This document shows positions 55,749-64,000 of a stretch of 64,000 nucleotides of DNA, piece after piece; position 1 is the stretch's first letter, and each line of letters opens with the position of its first letter. The translations under genes and the position numbers were made by a program. The notes under the pieces were generated by a model. That model was not told the origin of the DNA. It ran no database searches and was given only the letters and a program-made list of their open reading frames with translations. The DNA is from Thiothrix litoralis (lineage in GTDB: Bacteria > Pseudomonadota > Gammaproteobacteria > Thiotrichales > Thiotrichaceae): positions 3,035,501 through 3,099,500 of the forward strand of contig NZ_CP072801.1 of the NCBI RefSeq assembly GCF_017901135.1, in the 5' to 3' direction.

Positions 55749-55930
55749 GCTATCGTTTGACTGTCCGCTGAACGGCTGCTATTTTTTGCTACATTTTAGT
55801 ACAAATCACCGTTACTTTTGTTTATACTCTGTCGCTGATTGTGATTTTCATGAGGCAAGTTTGCCCTTAATTGCTTGCCACTTTGGGTGTCCTCAACATT
55901 GTTGTGGATGCTCTTTTTATTGTTACGGGC

Positions 55931-56116
55931 ATGATGGCTACAGCCCCACTACCACAAAAACCTGCTCTGATGATACAAACGAATGTCGTTACTTGCCCCC
56001 GTTGCAGGGCAACTGCCCGCCATACTTACCCCAGTTGGTGGAAACGCTTGTTTTCAAGCGGAATGGGGCTCTACCACTGCTCTGCTTGTGCGCATCGTTT
56101 CTGGACTTATCGATAA
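55931..56116 (+). CDS. Small zinc-ribbon protein (possible)
   Basis: Short frame encoding TCPRCRATARHTY...YHCSACAHRFW, two CxxC knuckles in zinc-ribbon spacing. The start is uncertain (ATG 55931 or 55934; a TTG at 55871 also fits) and no clear ribosome site is present. Could be a real small regulator or a fragment. Confidence 0.35.
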   Translation: MMATAPLPQKPALMIQTNVVTCPRCRATARHTYPSWWKRLFSSGMGLYHCSACAHRFWTYR

Positions 56117-56119
56117 GCC

Positions 56120-56371
56120 TTGAAAACGGCCTGTCCTATCCACTTTCAAAATGAAAGCGTAGAGGTGTGGATAGACCAAACCCTCATGGAGCTATTGGCT
56201 TCACTGTTAGGCGAACGCCCCGGCACGGATGCTGCTAAGTTCGCTACCCGCCGTTGGTTAGGCAAAGCAGTACGCAAACGCTTTGGGCATATACTGCAAC
56301 CGGGTCAACCTGTGGAGGAGTGGGCGCGGATTTGCCTGCTGGATGCGGTGATTGCAGGGAAGGGGCTGTAG
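56120..56371 (+). CDS. Small hypothetical protein (possible)
   Basis: 83-residue frame beginning TTG, following the zinc-ribbon frame by 3 bases. It carries a helical region ERPGTDAAKFATRRWLGKAVRKRFG and ends DAVIAGKGL. No family recognised; an ATG at codon 23 is an alternative start. Confidence 0.35.
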   Translation: MKTACPIHFQNESVEVWIDQTLMELLASLLGERPGTDAAKFATRRWLGKAVRKRFGHILQPGQPVEEWARICLLDAVIAGKGL

Positions 56372-56483
56372 CCATTAAGCACAAATAGCCTCAATACCTC
56401 TTGCTTTATTTTCTGTTAAAAATAAGTCACACAGAGTAGCCCTCCTGGTAGAAACGGCTTGGAGAAACAGGTGAACACTTGAT

Positions 56484-57887
56484 CAGGTTGCGCGGCAAAC
56501 CCCGTCCTTCAGGTCGGGGAGGATAGCGCGGGTGGCGAAGCCGCCCGATGTTCGGTAGTTTTGTCGGATAATCCGCGCAGTTTAACGCAGAATACCCACT
56601 CAAACCGCTCTTGTTTAGCTACACTCCGAAGATGCAACGACACCAAGCCTTCAAATACGAACTCATGCCCAATGGTGAGACGCAGCGTCATCTGCGCCGT
56701 TATGCGGGTTCGTGTCGCTTCGTGTACAACAGGGCGTTAGCGTTGCAGCAAGCCAACCATGAAGCGGGTGAAAAATTCATCGGTTACGTCGCAATGGCCA
56801 AGCACCTGACAGCATGGCGCAACGGTGTGGAAACCCCGTGGCTGAAAGATTCCCCTGTCCATCCCCTGCAACACACGCTCAAAGATCTCGACAAGGCTTA
56901 CCAAAACTTTTTCGCCAAACGTGCCGACTTCCCCCGTTTCAAGCGCAAGGGCAGTGGTGACAGTTTCCGTTACCCTGACCTCAAACAAATCAAGCTCGAC
57001 CAAAGCAATGGCCGCATTTTCCTACCCAAACTCGGCTGGATACGCTACCGCAACAGCCGCGATGTGCTGGGAGAACTGCGCAATGTCACGGTTTCCAGCA
57101 AGGGCAGCCAATGGTTTGTCAGCATCCAAACTCAGCGCGAAGTGGAATTGCCAGCCACACCCGCAACCACTGCTATCGGTATTGACCTTGGGATAGCGCG
57201 TTTTGCGACGCTCTCCGATGGCACATGGATGGAATCGCGTAACAGCTTCAAGAGCAAACAAGCCAAACTCGCCAAATACCAACGGCGCATGGCGCACAAA
57301 CAAAAGTTCAGCAACAACTGGAAAAAAGCCCAAGCCAACGTCCAAAAAATTCACACGCAAATCGCCACCGCCCGCCGCGATTTCCTGCACAAGGCGACGA
57401 CCACGCTCAGCCAAAACCACGCGTTCGTGTTCATCGAAGATTTGCAGGTACGGAATATGTCGAAGTCAGCGGCAGGCACAGCGGAAAACCCCGGCAAGAA
57501 CGTTGCCCAGAAATCTGGCTTAAACAAAGCCATTCTCGACCAAGGCTGGGGTGAATTTCGACGGCAACTTGACTACAAGCTGGCATGGAAAGGCGGGATG
57601 TTGTTTGCCGTGCCGCCGCATTATACCAGTCAAGAATGCCCAGAATGCGATCATGTGTCGGCAGATAACCGCCAGACGCAAGCCAAGTTTGTGTGCGTGA
57701 AATGCCACTATGAAAATCATGCCGATCATGTCGGCGCGATCAATATCAAAGAGCGGGGATACCGCTTGTTAGCCTGTGGAGATGCGGCCTTAAGCCGCTC
57801 GATGAAGCAGGAACCCACCGAAGTCAGTCAGCTATCTAGCTGAATGCAGTAGGAATCCCCTTCCTTTAGGGAGGGGAGGATGTCAAG
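56484..57887 (+). mobile_element. IS200/IS605-superfamily element with TnpB only
   Basis: The element comprises a single tnpB and subterminal palindromes at both ends: CCCCG/CGGGG arms at 56500-56519 on the left and CCCCTTCC/GGGAGGGG at 57857-57876 on the right, with shared GGGGAGGAT sequence after each. The sequence directly before the left end is TTGAT, the target motif used by ISDra2-type elements. There is no TnpA transposase, so movement needs a partner in trans. Exact ends are estimated from the palindromes and TTGAT. An omegaRNA is expected near the 3' end. Confidence 0.75.
56632..57843 (+). CDS. tnpB: RNA-guided endonuclease TnpB (IS200/IS605 OrfB)
   Basis: 403-residue TnpB, intact by motifs: RuvC-I Asp185 in GIDLGIA, RuvC-II Glu269 in FIEDL, a zinc finger with Cys336/339 and Cys355/358, and RuvC-III Asp365 in NHADHVGAINI. 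The helix-turn-helix start MQRHQAFKYELMPNG matches the family. TnpB uses an omegaRNA from the element's right end to cut at sites next to the target motif. ATG at 56632 was preferred over an upstream ATG at 56611. Confidence 0.94.
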   Translation: MQRHQAFKYELMPNGETQRHLRRYAGSCRFVYNRALALQQANHEAGEKFIGYVAMAKHLTAWRNGVETPWLKDSPVHPLQHTLKDLDKAYQNFFAKRADFPRFKRKGSGDSFRYPDLKQIKLDQSNGRIFLPKLGWIRYRNSRDVLGELRNVTVSSKGSQWFVSIQTQREVELPATPATTAIGIDLGIARFATLSDGTWMESRNSFKSKQAKLAKYQRRMAHKQKFSNNWKKAQANVQKIHTQIATARRDFLHKATTTLSQNHAFVFIEDLQVRNMSKSAAGTAENPGKNVAQKSGLNKAILDQGWGEFRRQLDYKLAWKGGMLFAVPPHYTSQECPECDHVSADNRQTQAKFVCVKCHYENHADHVGAINIKERGYRLLACGDAALSRSMKQEPTEVSQLSS

Positions 57888-58055
57888 ACCACTTCCCCTT
57901 TTTCACCTGAGCATTGGATGCCAGGCTCTTTTGCCCGGTGTTCACTAGGCTGGCTCTGCTGAAAACATTCACAATTTTTATTTACAGTTGCTTGAAACTG
58001 CTTTAGTGTAGTTTACCATCTGTTTGATAAAAATAATATTAGAGGGGAAAGTTGG

Positions 58056-58295
58056 ATGGATGATGTTATGTTGCGGCTGATGGCGGATGAGATTGCTGCC
58101 TTGTTATGTAAATATTTGCCTGAGGGAAAAAATGTGGCACTGCGGGGGGATTCTGTCAGCATGAAAAGCAAGACTTGTACTCAAGTGTTCGCGTTCACGC
58201 CAGAACAAGGCGGGGTGTTTTCGGTGAGTGCGGAGCTGGTGCGTCCACCGCCTGTACCGGGCAGCCTGAACCTGAAGTGCGTGACCTCTAATTGA
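58056..58295 (+). CDS. Hypothetical protein
   Basis: 79-residue cytoplasmic protein beginning MDDVMLRLMADEIAALL, ending GSLNLKCVTSN. No known family. A strong GAGGGGA site precedes the ATG, and the base composition matches the chromosome, so it is probably a real gene. It lies downstream of the tnpB element and upstream of truD on the other strand. Confidence 0.55.
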   Translation: MDDVMLRLMADEIAALLCKYLPEGKNVALRGDSVSMKSKTCTQVFAFTPEQGGVFSVSAELVRPPPVPGSLNLKCVTSN

Positions 58296-58418
58296 CACCC
58301 TCCTTGAAGCGGGGAAAATCGGCACGCTGGGCAAAGAAGTTTTTGTACGCTTTTTCCAAATCCTTCTCAGCAGCTCATGCTGCTACTGATAGAAAACAAT
58401 ACAGGCTGGATCATGATG

Positions 58419-59471
58419 TCAACGCACTGGCACAGATTTGGAGCTAAAGTCGCCCAACTGCTCCATAAACACCGTGGCATAAGACCCCGGCGGCAGCTCA
58501 AAGGAAAGCTGCACGGTTTCCGCATCCAGCACCTCAAAGCCGACCTCACCCACCTTGATACGCAAGGCACGGCGTTCCTGCTTCAAACCCTGCTTTTCCA
58601 ACCCCGCACAGAACACCGGGAACAACGCTGTTTGCGCAGCTTCCAATTCGCGGGCTTGCGCTTGGGTATCCAGCTCGCCCCGCCCCCACAATGCGCCGGT
58701 GGGGTGAATATCCAGCGCATCCAAACGCGGCTGAATGGTGGCATCCGCCACATCATCGGCAAACCACGCATTACCACCCTCGAACATAAACACATCACCC
58801 GGCAGACGCTGATTCCACGTCCCCGTTCTCACCCGCTCCGCCAGAATGTAGTTAAACATCCACGAACGCGCCGCCGACAAGTAAAGGCTACGCTGGGTAC
58901 GCTGCTTGGGAGCGATGCCTTCCGCAAACCACCGTTCCGCCTTGCGCAAATTGCCAAAGTTGTGCCCGAAACGCTGTTCGCCGTAATAGTTGGGAATCCC
59001 CTGCTGGCTGATTTGCTGGCAAAGGGCAGCCGCTTCGGCAAAATCGCCAGTGCAATGACGCAAAGTCAGGCTAAAATGGTTGCCACTGAGCGCACCCCGG
59101 CGCAGTTTCTTGTCGTGGCGCGACTGGGCGAGGATTTCAATTTCAGGCGGTAAGGCGGCAAAGTCCGGGTCATCCCTGCCCGGCAGTTGCAGGCTAAACC
59201 ACTGGGTTGTGACCGCATGGCGATCTTTCAACCCAGCGTAACTCACATCCTTGCCCGAAATACCGGCACAACGGGCAAGCTGATTACCTACCCAATCGGT
59301 GTTTGCGCCCGTTTTGCGCACTTGCAACCACAAGTGTTCGCCTTCGCCGGAAAGCGCGAAGTCCATTTGCTCATCCACGATAAAATCAGCGGGCAAGACG
59401 CGAAAATGCCCAGTCAAGGGCGCGGGGTAGGCTGTCGGAAAGCCTGAAGTGTCGTATGGGGTTTGATTCAT
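58419..59471 (-). CDS. truD: tRNA pseudouridine(13) synthase TruD
   Basis: Isomerises U13 of tRNA-Glu to pseudouridine. It shows the catalytic block GKDVSYAGLKDRHAVTTQ with the essential Asp, the N-terminal DFIVDEQMDFALSGEGEHLWLQV and NYYGEQRFGHNFGNL. Length 350, normal. It follows the prenyltransferase gene by 7 bases. ispF and surE, the usual partners, are absent here. Confidence 0.95.
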   Translation of the reverse strand: MNQTPYDTSGFPTAYPAPLTGHFRVLPADFIVDEQMDFALSGEGEHLWLQVRKTGANTDWVGNQLARCAGISGKDVSYAGLKDRHAVTTQWFSLQLPGRDDPDFAALPPEIEILAQSRHDKKLRRGALSGNHFSLTLRHCTGDFAEAAALCQQISQQGIPNYYGEQRFGHNFGNLRKAERWFAEGIAPKQRTQRSLYLSAARSWMFNYILAERVRTGTWNQRLPGDVFMFEGGNAWFADDVADATIQPRLDALDIHPTGALWGRGELDTQAQARELEAAQTALFPVFCAGLEKQGLKQERRALRIKVGEVGFEVLDAETVQLSFELPPGSYATVFMEQLGDFSSKSVPVR

Positions 59472-59478
59472 CTGGGAA

Positions 59479-60414
59479 CTATACCAGCCAGAGGGTGAGG
59501 CTTAACAGTAGCCCGTGCAAGATCATGCTGGCGATGGTCATTTTAATCGCCGGTTCCAGCAAAGCGGGTTCAGCGGCATGGGCACGCAGGCTAAGCCCCG
59601 CTTTGAACGCCAGCACCAACGGTAACAGGCTCAGCAAAGACCACAATGGCAACAGGGCGGTACTCACCAGCAACAGCACAATGCTGGCCGCCAACGCCAC
59701 CGATACCAAATACACCAACGGCGCTTGCCCGACACCCAGACGCACCACCCAATGGTGTTTACCGCTCGCGGCATCGGATTCGCGGTCAGGAAACTGGTTG
59801 ATGAACAGGATATTCATCACCAACAAGGCAGCAGGCACACTGATCAGCACCGGGTACATTGCCACTTCCCCGGTTTGCACCAACCATGCCCCCAGCGGGG
59901 TGAGGATGCCAAACCCTAAGGCCACGGCAGGTTCCCCCAATCCCCGGCTGTTCAGGCGCAATGGCGGGGCGGAATATCCCCATCCCAATAGCACACCCGC
60001 CACACCGACCCACAACAAATCCGGGCTACGCATCCATGCCAAGCCAATCCCCAGCAACATCGCCACCGCCAACAGCAACGCACCGAACACCAGCATTTCC
60101 CCGGCGCTCAACACCCCGTTCTGGATAAAGCGGCTGCCCCCGGTAAAAGGAAACACCCGCTGGGTATTACAACCATCCGTACCATTGGCATCGTCGTAGT
60201 AATCATTGAGGACATTCACCCCGCCATGCACCAAAGCCGTCGCCAGCAAGGTCAACAGCAGCAGTAAGAGGTTGATTTTCCCGCCTTGATGGGCGACTAC
60301 TGCCACCCCGATCAGCACAGGAATCAGGCTGGCCGCGAGGAAAGCAGGGCGGGTTGCCAGCCAGTAACGTAACAAGGGATTGCTCAAGCGTATCAGGTCA
60401 GGTTCTTGTGTCAT
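59479..60414 (-). CDS. UbiA-family prenyltransferase (MenA-like)
   Basis: 311-residue inner-membrane prenyltransferase with about 8-9 helices. The two Asp-rich motifs are NVLNDYYDDANGTD and NQFPDRESDAASGK. Overall pattern resembles 1,4-dihydroxy-2-naphthoate prenyltransferases, but the aromatic substrate cannot be assigned and no men genes are nearby. The ATG at 60414 matches the domain start; a longer frame extends into the promoter region. Co-directional with truD. Confidence 0.88.
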   Translation of the reverse strand: MTQEPDLIRLSNPLLRYWLATRPAFLAASLIPVLIGVAVVAHQGGKINLLLLLLTLLATALVHGGVNVLNDYYDDANGTDGCNTQRVFPFTGGSRFIQNGVLSAGEMLVFGALLLAVAMLLGIGLAWMRSPDLLWVGVAGVLLGWGYSAPPLRLNSRGLGEPAVALGFGILTPLGAWLVQTGEVAMYPVLISVPAALLVMNILFINQFPDRESDAASGKHHWVVRLGVGQAPLVYLVSVALAASIVLLLVSTALLPLWSLLSLLPLVLAFKAGLSLRAHAAEPALLEPAIKMTIASMILHGLLLSLTLWLV

Positions 60415-60467
60415 TAGTTTTAAATATCCAATTTTGTCGACAAAGTAATAATTTTTACACCAAAACA

Positions 60468-60497
60468 TTGCCATTCTTAGCAAGAATTGTCTACAAT
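60468..60497 (+). promoter_or_regulatory. Sigma-70 promoter of the Cache-protein gene
   Basis: TTGCCA at 60468-60473 and TACAAT at 60492-60497 with an 18-base spacer, about 100 bases upstream of the ATG. The leader between promoter and gene is otherwise featureless except for the GGAGGAG ribosome site. Confidence 0.6.
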
Positions 60498-60599
60498 CAG
60501 TCAATGTGCAAATTAAGTGCGCATTCATGTACAAGTCGCTAGAGGAACACCTCATCGGTGAAGCGGCTTGAGTTGTCGATGAATTGGAGGAGATTGTAA

Positions 60600-61112
60600 A
60601 TGAAAAAGTTAAGCTACGTTCTAGGTACTGCACTGGTGGCTTTCAGCCTGAATGTTTTCGCTGCTGACGCTGCTGCCCCAGCAATGGGCACTGAAGCAGA
60701 AGCGCAAGCCATGAGTGAAAAAGCCATGACCGAAGTCGATACCAATGGCGAAGCAGCCTTTGAGACCTTCGCGAAAGCGGATGGCGGCTACCAAGACAAA
60801 GACCTGTACGTATTCTGCATGGATCTGGAAGGCAAAATGCTGTCCCATCCGAAAAAACCAGAACTGGTTGGTCAAAACCTGCTAGATTTCGACAAATATG
60901 GCGACAAACTGTTTGAGAAAATGGTCGAGACTGCTAAATCTGACGAAGGCAAAGGCTGGGTTGAATACAAGTGGCCTTACCCTGTTACTGAAGAACTGAA
61001 AGCCAAGAAAAGCTACGTGATCAAAAACACTAAAGGCTTCTTCTGTGGCGTTGGCGCGTATGCGGCTGAAGCAGCAGCGGCTCCTGCGGCTGAAGCACCT
61101 GCTGCCAAGTAA
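60600..61112 (+). CDS. Exported single Cache-domain protein
   Basis: 170-residue periplasmic protein with signal peptide (cut after NVFA) and a Cache-type ligand-binding domain: ALAF-like AFETFAKADGGYQDKDLYVFCMDLEGKMLSHPKKPELVGQ pattern (only partly quoted), and GWVEYKWPYPVT, the sCache signature. The C-terminal tail is Ala/Pro-rich. No signalling module is attached; soluble Cache proteins of this type may bind small carboxylates. Strong ribosome site, own promoter and a terminator make it a monocistronic, well-expressed gene. Confidence 0.85.
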   Translation: MKKLSYVLGTALVAFSLNVFAADAAAPAMGTEAEAQAMSEKAMTEVDTNGEAAFETFAKADGGYQDKDLYVFCMDLEGKMLSHPKKPELVGQNLLDFDKYGDKLFEKMVETAKSDEGKGWVEYKWPYPVTEELKAKKSYVIKNTKGFFCGVGAYAAEAAAAPAAEAPAAK

Positions 61113-61136
61113 TAACATTTACTCAATCTGATAATT

Positions 61137-61172
61137 GGGTTACAGCGCGTTACGCCTGTAACCCTTTTTTTT
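61137..61172 (+). terminator. Intrinsic terminator after the Cache-protein gene
   Basis: GGGTTACAG and CTGTAACCC form a perfect 9-bp stem with a 10-base loop, followed by eight T residues, 25 bases after the stop codon. Confidence 0.92.
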
Positions 61173-61238
61173 GGGGTGCAGTTATTTTCAGATGAGATTA
61201 TCAAAATAGTTAGTATTTTAATATGCTCGCATTATTTA

Positions 61239-61727
61239 TTAAGCAGACTCATTTGAATTTGCTATGTCAATACTATCAATGGATATTTCCAACTCATCAT
61301 CCTGCTCTCGTGTTGCAAATAAACTGAGCGCAAAAGAATATTCTTTCTTATCTGACGAGGGAATTAAAATCTTTATTTCACTCTGATTAGACATTATATC
61401 TTCCTCTAGAAAAGCGATTACTTCCTGAGTAAAACATTCAATATTACTGAGAAATGTCATAAAGGCTTTTGCCGTATTTGATGTTTTATTTAGAGCATAC
61501 CTAATAATTATGGAAGTTTCTTGAGATGGATTATCCATGGTAAAGCTATAAGTTGTGGTCTTATACGCAGAGAGCAATCCATTTTTCTTATTTAACTCAA
61601 TACCAAAATCCCCAAACAACAAACTAATTGCCATTCCATTTGGCGCTATAGTTGCTACTGGAGGATGAAAGGATACACTCATTATGGGTGAGAGTACTGG
61701 AAAAAGTGGTTTTACTTCCTCGTTCAT
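61239..61727 (-). CDS. Hypothetical protein of the caspase cluster
   Basis: 162-residue cytoplasmic protein with no motif I recognise. The middle is beta-rich (YSFTMDNPSQETSIIIRYAL) and the C-terminus is acidic. AGGAG precedes the ATG. It lies 58 bases downstream of a caspase-like gene on the same strand, in an AT-rich region, and is probably part of that unit. Confidence 0.65.
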   Translation of the reverse strand: MNEEVKPLFPVLSPIMSVSFHPPVATIAPNGMAISLLFGDFGIELNKKNGLLSAYKTTTYSFTMDNPSQETSIIIRYALNKTSNTAKAFMTFLSNIECFTQEVIAFLEEDIMSNQSEIKILIPSSDKKEYSFALSLFATREQDDELEISIDSIDIANSNESA

Positions 61728-61785
61728 GTGATTTCTCCTAATGTTATTGCTGTTTGATGGGGTGTATATAGCAACAATTACTCAC

Positions 61786-62658
61786 TTATTTACACTTAAG
61801 AAACTCTGCTGATGACAGCCATTTATTGTCATAACCAGGTAAAATATATAACTTGGGCGTTGTGCCACAATAAGCATTACATCGGCTTTTAAGCTCATCG
61901 AAAAAAATCTTATAGAAACCATTGAAAACATTTTCTTCTATAATTTTACTAAAAATGTAAGTAAATGCGCCATTTTCTGTACTCTCATGAAGACCTAAAC
62001 CACAATATTTCATAGAATCTTTCGTTTCCTCATCATCTTGACATGCTGACAAAAGAACAATAGTTCCTCTATTGTCCGAATGATTACCGCCATTAGTATC
62101 ACAATGAAAACTCTTATGCCACTCCAAGTTTCGTGATAAAAAATCATTTACAAAGTCCTCACTTAGCTGCCTTGATCCTTCTTGTACAAGTGGAGAAATA
62201 CGAGTTACAGTACCACTATGACAACTATCAGAGATAATAATAATTTTAGCTCCCTTGCTACTAATCAACCTCAAATAATAATAAATTTCATCATCTATAA
62301 TAGGCTTATCATACAACGCCCAACATTCATCCCGACCGTCTGCTTCTGAATCTAATGCACAGGTATTTGGCAAAGAAAACCCATGCCCAGCAAAAGTTAG
62401 TAAAAACACATCACCCTGCCCCAAACCACCATTTTCCTTACTAACCTCTAGCAAATAAGAAATAAGATTTTTTTTAGATGCCAATTCATCTCCATTTCTC
62501 CTCGGAGAGGACAAAAACTTTGTTTTGAACCCTCGACTTTTTGCGATCAACCCCATTAGACGCATATCATTAATGCAATTATCTAAAGGCTTCTTGTGTC
62601 CATAAAATCTTTCATCTATAGCATTTACGCCTAAATGCAACGACCAACACTTACCCAT
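61786..62658 (-). CDS. Caspase-family protease (peptidase C14-like)
   Basis: 290-residue caspase-fold protein: LHLGVNAIDERFYG first strand, catalytic His in LTFAGHGFSLP and catalytic Cys in IIISDSCHSGTV. It resembles short type I bacterial metacaspases/orthocaspases without added domains. ATG at 62658 follows AGGAG with 5-base spacing; an upstream GTG is less likely. Gap of 9 bases to the lipoprotein gene. Possible roles are regulated cell death or defence; the substrate is unknown. Confidence 0.88.
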   Translation of the reverse strand: MGKCWSLHLGVNAIDERFYGHKKPLDNCINDMRLMGLIAKSRGFKTKFLSSPRRNGDELASKKNLISYLLEVSKENGGLGQGDVFLLTFAGHGFSLPNTCALDSEADGRDECWALYDKPIIDDEIYYYLRLISSKGAKIIIISDSCHSGTVTRISPLVQEGSRQLSEDFVNDFLSRNLEWHKSFHCDTNGGNHSDNRGTIVLLSACQDDEETKDSMKYCGLGLHESTENGAFTYIFSKIIEENVFNGFYKIFFDELKSRCNAYCGTTPKLYILPGYDNKWLSSAEFLKCK

Positions 62659-62667
62659 AATCACTCC

Positions 62668-63645
62668 TTAATTCCATGATTCATTCTTTGGCTCTTCATT
62701 GTTAGAATCATTAGCTATCTCTTTGTTGCTGTCATCACCTCTTTTTTCCTCACTATTTTCATATTCAAGTACACTATTCAATGTCGCACTGTATGCTGTT
62801 AATGCCTTCTCTCCTACTGCCGTATCCACAGAAGAGTATTTTTTCATGCCGCCACCACCTTCTTGGAACTGAATAGTCAAGGTTTTATCAGAGAACATAC
62901 CTGAACGTATCGGAGCAAAAGCGAACTGTCCTCCTTGTAAAAATGACTTGTAATACTCATGTATAACTTTATTAGATTTCAAAATCTGAATTTTAACAGG
63001 CACGGGGATTCTATAAGGAATTCCCTTCAAGGATTCAACGCTGTTGCTATCAATCGAATATACCACATTCAAATTAACTGGGCTAACTATCCTCAATGAG
63101 TGTGTACCATCCATTATATCACCTTCTGCCTCAAAATATTTATCGCCAACTTGATGAAAAACAAGAGACGATGGGTCAATAATTTCTGTCCTATCAACCG
63201 GAACATCCCCCCCTCTAGTCATTTTAGCGACATTAATAGCTAATTTAGTTAAATTAGTCAAAACCTCATTTGTTTTATCTTTCCATGTAAGATTAAAATC
63301 AGTCATAATGCCAGAATCACTAACCACAATTTCCATTTTTTCAGCATCTTTAAAAAAACCTCTGGCATCATCAGGATTTAATAAAAATTTCTGCTCTACA
63401 TCAGGAATAACAGTCGTATTAACTGAAACAGACTTATCATTAACATCAACAACACTCTTGTCAAAGGTATTGTATTTTACTTCAACAAGGGTTTTTGGCA
63501 AATAAAATAAAATTCCTTCTTCTACTTCGCTGCTATCTTTGCCAATAGGTTTTACCTCTATTACTTTACTGCAAGAAGCAAGTAAACTAACAGAAGCCAC
63601 AACCAAATATATTACTCTTAAATTAAAAATGGGTTTAATTCTCAT
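62668..63645 (-). CDS. Lipoprotein of the caspase cluster, function unknown
   Basis: 325-residue protein with lipobox SLLASC near residue 25, a beta-rich body and a highly charged Asn/Glu-rich C-terminus. Segments such as LPKTLVEVKYNTF and IRSGMFSDKTLTIQFQEGG are distinctive, but no family is recognised. The ribosome site GGAG precedes the ATG. It lies between two caspase-like genes on the same strand. Confidence 0.72.
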   Translation of the reverse strand: MRIKPIFNLRVIYLVVASVSLLASCSKVIEVKPIGKDSSEVEEGILFYLPKTLVEVKYNTFDKSVVDVNDKSVSVNTTVIPDVEQKFLLNPDDARGFFKDAEKMEIVVSDSGIMTDFNLTWKDKTNEVLTNLTKLAINVAKMTRGGDVPVDRTEIIDPSSLVFHQVGDKYFEAEGDIMDGTHSLRIVSPVNLNVVYSIDSNSVESLKGIPYRIPVPVKIQILKSNKVIHEYYKSFLQGGQFAFAPIRSGMFSDKTLTIQFQEGGGGMKKYSSVDTAVGEKALTAYSATLNSVLEYENSEEKRGDDSNKEIANDSNNEEPKNESWN

Positions 63646-63674
63646 CTTTCAACTCCAATAAAAATATCTATTCT

Positions 63675-64000
63675 TTATAACCATTCATCATTTGAAACAA
63701 GAACTTCAGAAGCTGTACCTATGTCATCTAATGAGTAGTAAACAGTTCGACACCCAGCATAAAACATTGCATTAATTCGACTAGAACCGAAATATCTTTT
63801 CAATGAATCAAACTTCAGAAGTCTTTCATAAAAAATTTTGCTTTGCCCTCGAAAAGGATAATCCACAGGAAAAACATATACTCCATCGGAAGTCTGGAAC
63901 CCATGCCCTGTCAAATAAATTAGTGACACATCTGCATTTTTCGAAAGAGCATGAAAACCATCCAGTATAACTTCTATTTCCATACATTGAGGGTCAATAG
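63675..64000 (-). CDS. Caspase-like protein, C-terminal part (5' end outside window)
   Basis: The frame is open to the window edge; only the C-terminal 108 residues are visible. LIYLTGHGFQTSDGVYVFPVDYPF carries the caspase His and NAMFYAGCRTVYY the Cys position; the usual Asp two residues before the Cys is Ala. It ends VSNDEWL. It may be a second protease or a degenerate regulatory copy. Same strand as the lipoprotein and the complete caspase. Confidence 0.7.
   Translation of the reverse strand, partial: IDPQCMEIEVILDGFHALSKNADVSLIYLTGHGFQTSDGVYVFPVDYPFRGQSKIFYERLLKFDSLKRYFGSSRINAMFYAGCRTVYYSLDDIGTASEVLVSNDEWL

Noticed and set aside
55931-56371. Two small frames as certain genes
   Set aside because: They are kept only at low confidence because starts and ribosome sites are unclear.

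Overview
The window looks like chromosome of a sulfur-oxidising gammaproteobacterium close to Thiothrix/Thiotrichales. The housekeeping blocks are gammaproteobacterial (rplU-rpmA-obgE-proB, rhodanese-grxC-secB-gpsA, rpoZ-spoT-ridA-ppx, E. coli-type speD, mtnBCD, glmUS). It also encodes a small glycine-rich secreted protein resembling sulfur globule proteins, a SulP anion transporter, an ArsR regulator next to a rhodanese operon, and a DUF3501/HdrD-like/rubrerythrin operon. The genus is inferred from gene content and no marker was compared.

Layout. 1-1862: end of a type II restriction gene and its C5-cytosine methyltransferase. 1842-5550: waaF, zinc-finger gene, ilvE, lytic transglycosylase, candidate small RNA, apaG. 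5637-9757: proB, obgE, a Dam-type methylase with a small partner gene, rpmA, rplU. 9925-20956: ispB, the DUF3501/Fe-S/rubrerythrin operon, a repeat-rich secreted hydrolase, NlpC/P60 lipoprotein, speD, OsmC, YdcH-like, gshB, gpsA, secB, grxC, rhodanese, ArsR. 21132-32640: envC, ctpA, moaC, moaE/moaD, SulP, glmS, glmU, mtnC/D/B. 32718-41386: sulfur-globule-like gene, then nrdB, a NotI-type restriction-modification pair, a small orphan gene and nrdA, which carries an intein. 41534-43908: an MNIO (DUF692) RiPP operon of the HvfA/bufferin type. 44034-51062: stand-alone restriction nuclease, lipoprotein, and a signalling operon (small membrane protein, symporter-histidine kinase, response regulator, kinase-like/exonuclease fusion). 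51127-55228: rpoZ, a spoT with a damaged synthetase half, ridA, ppx. 55251-58295: accessory patch with a ribbon-helix-helix protein, small orphans and a TnpB-only IS200/IS605-type element. 58419-61172: truD, a UbiA-family prenyltransferase, a secreted Cache protein. 61239-64000: an AT-rich cluster of two caspase-like proteins, a lipoprotein and an unknown protein, running off the window.

The most distinctive features are: (1) restriction-modification genes set inside two otherwise conserved loci, between rpmA and obgE and between nrdA and nrdB; (2) an NrdA intein placed immediately before a redox-active cysteine; (3) a MNIO RiPP precursor that combines KCG-type cysteine motifs, two canonical EF-hand loops and a 17-copy TPAA(A/T) tail; (4) a membrane kinase-like protein fused to a complete DEDDh exonuclease, in an operon with an SSS-type sensor kinase; (5) a SpoT whose hydrolase motifs are intact while its synthetase motifs are lost; (6) a caspase cluster.

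No rRNA, tRNA or CRISPR array was recognised.
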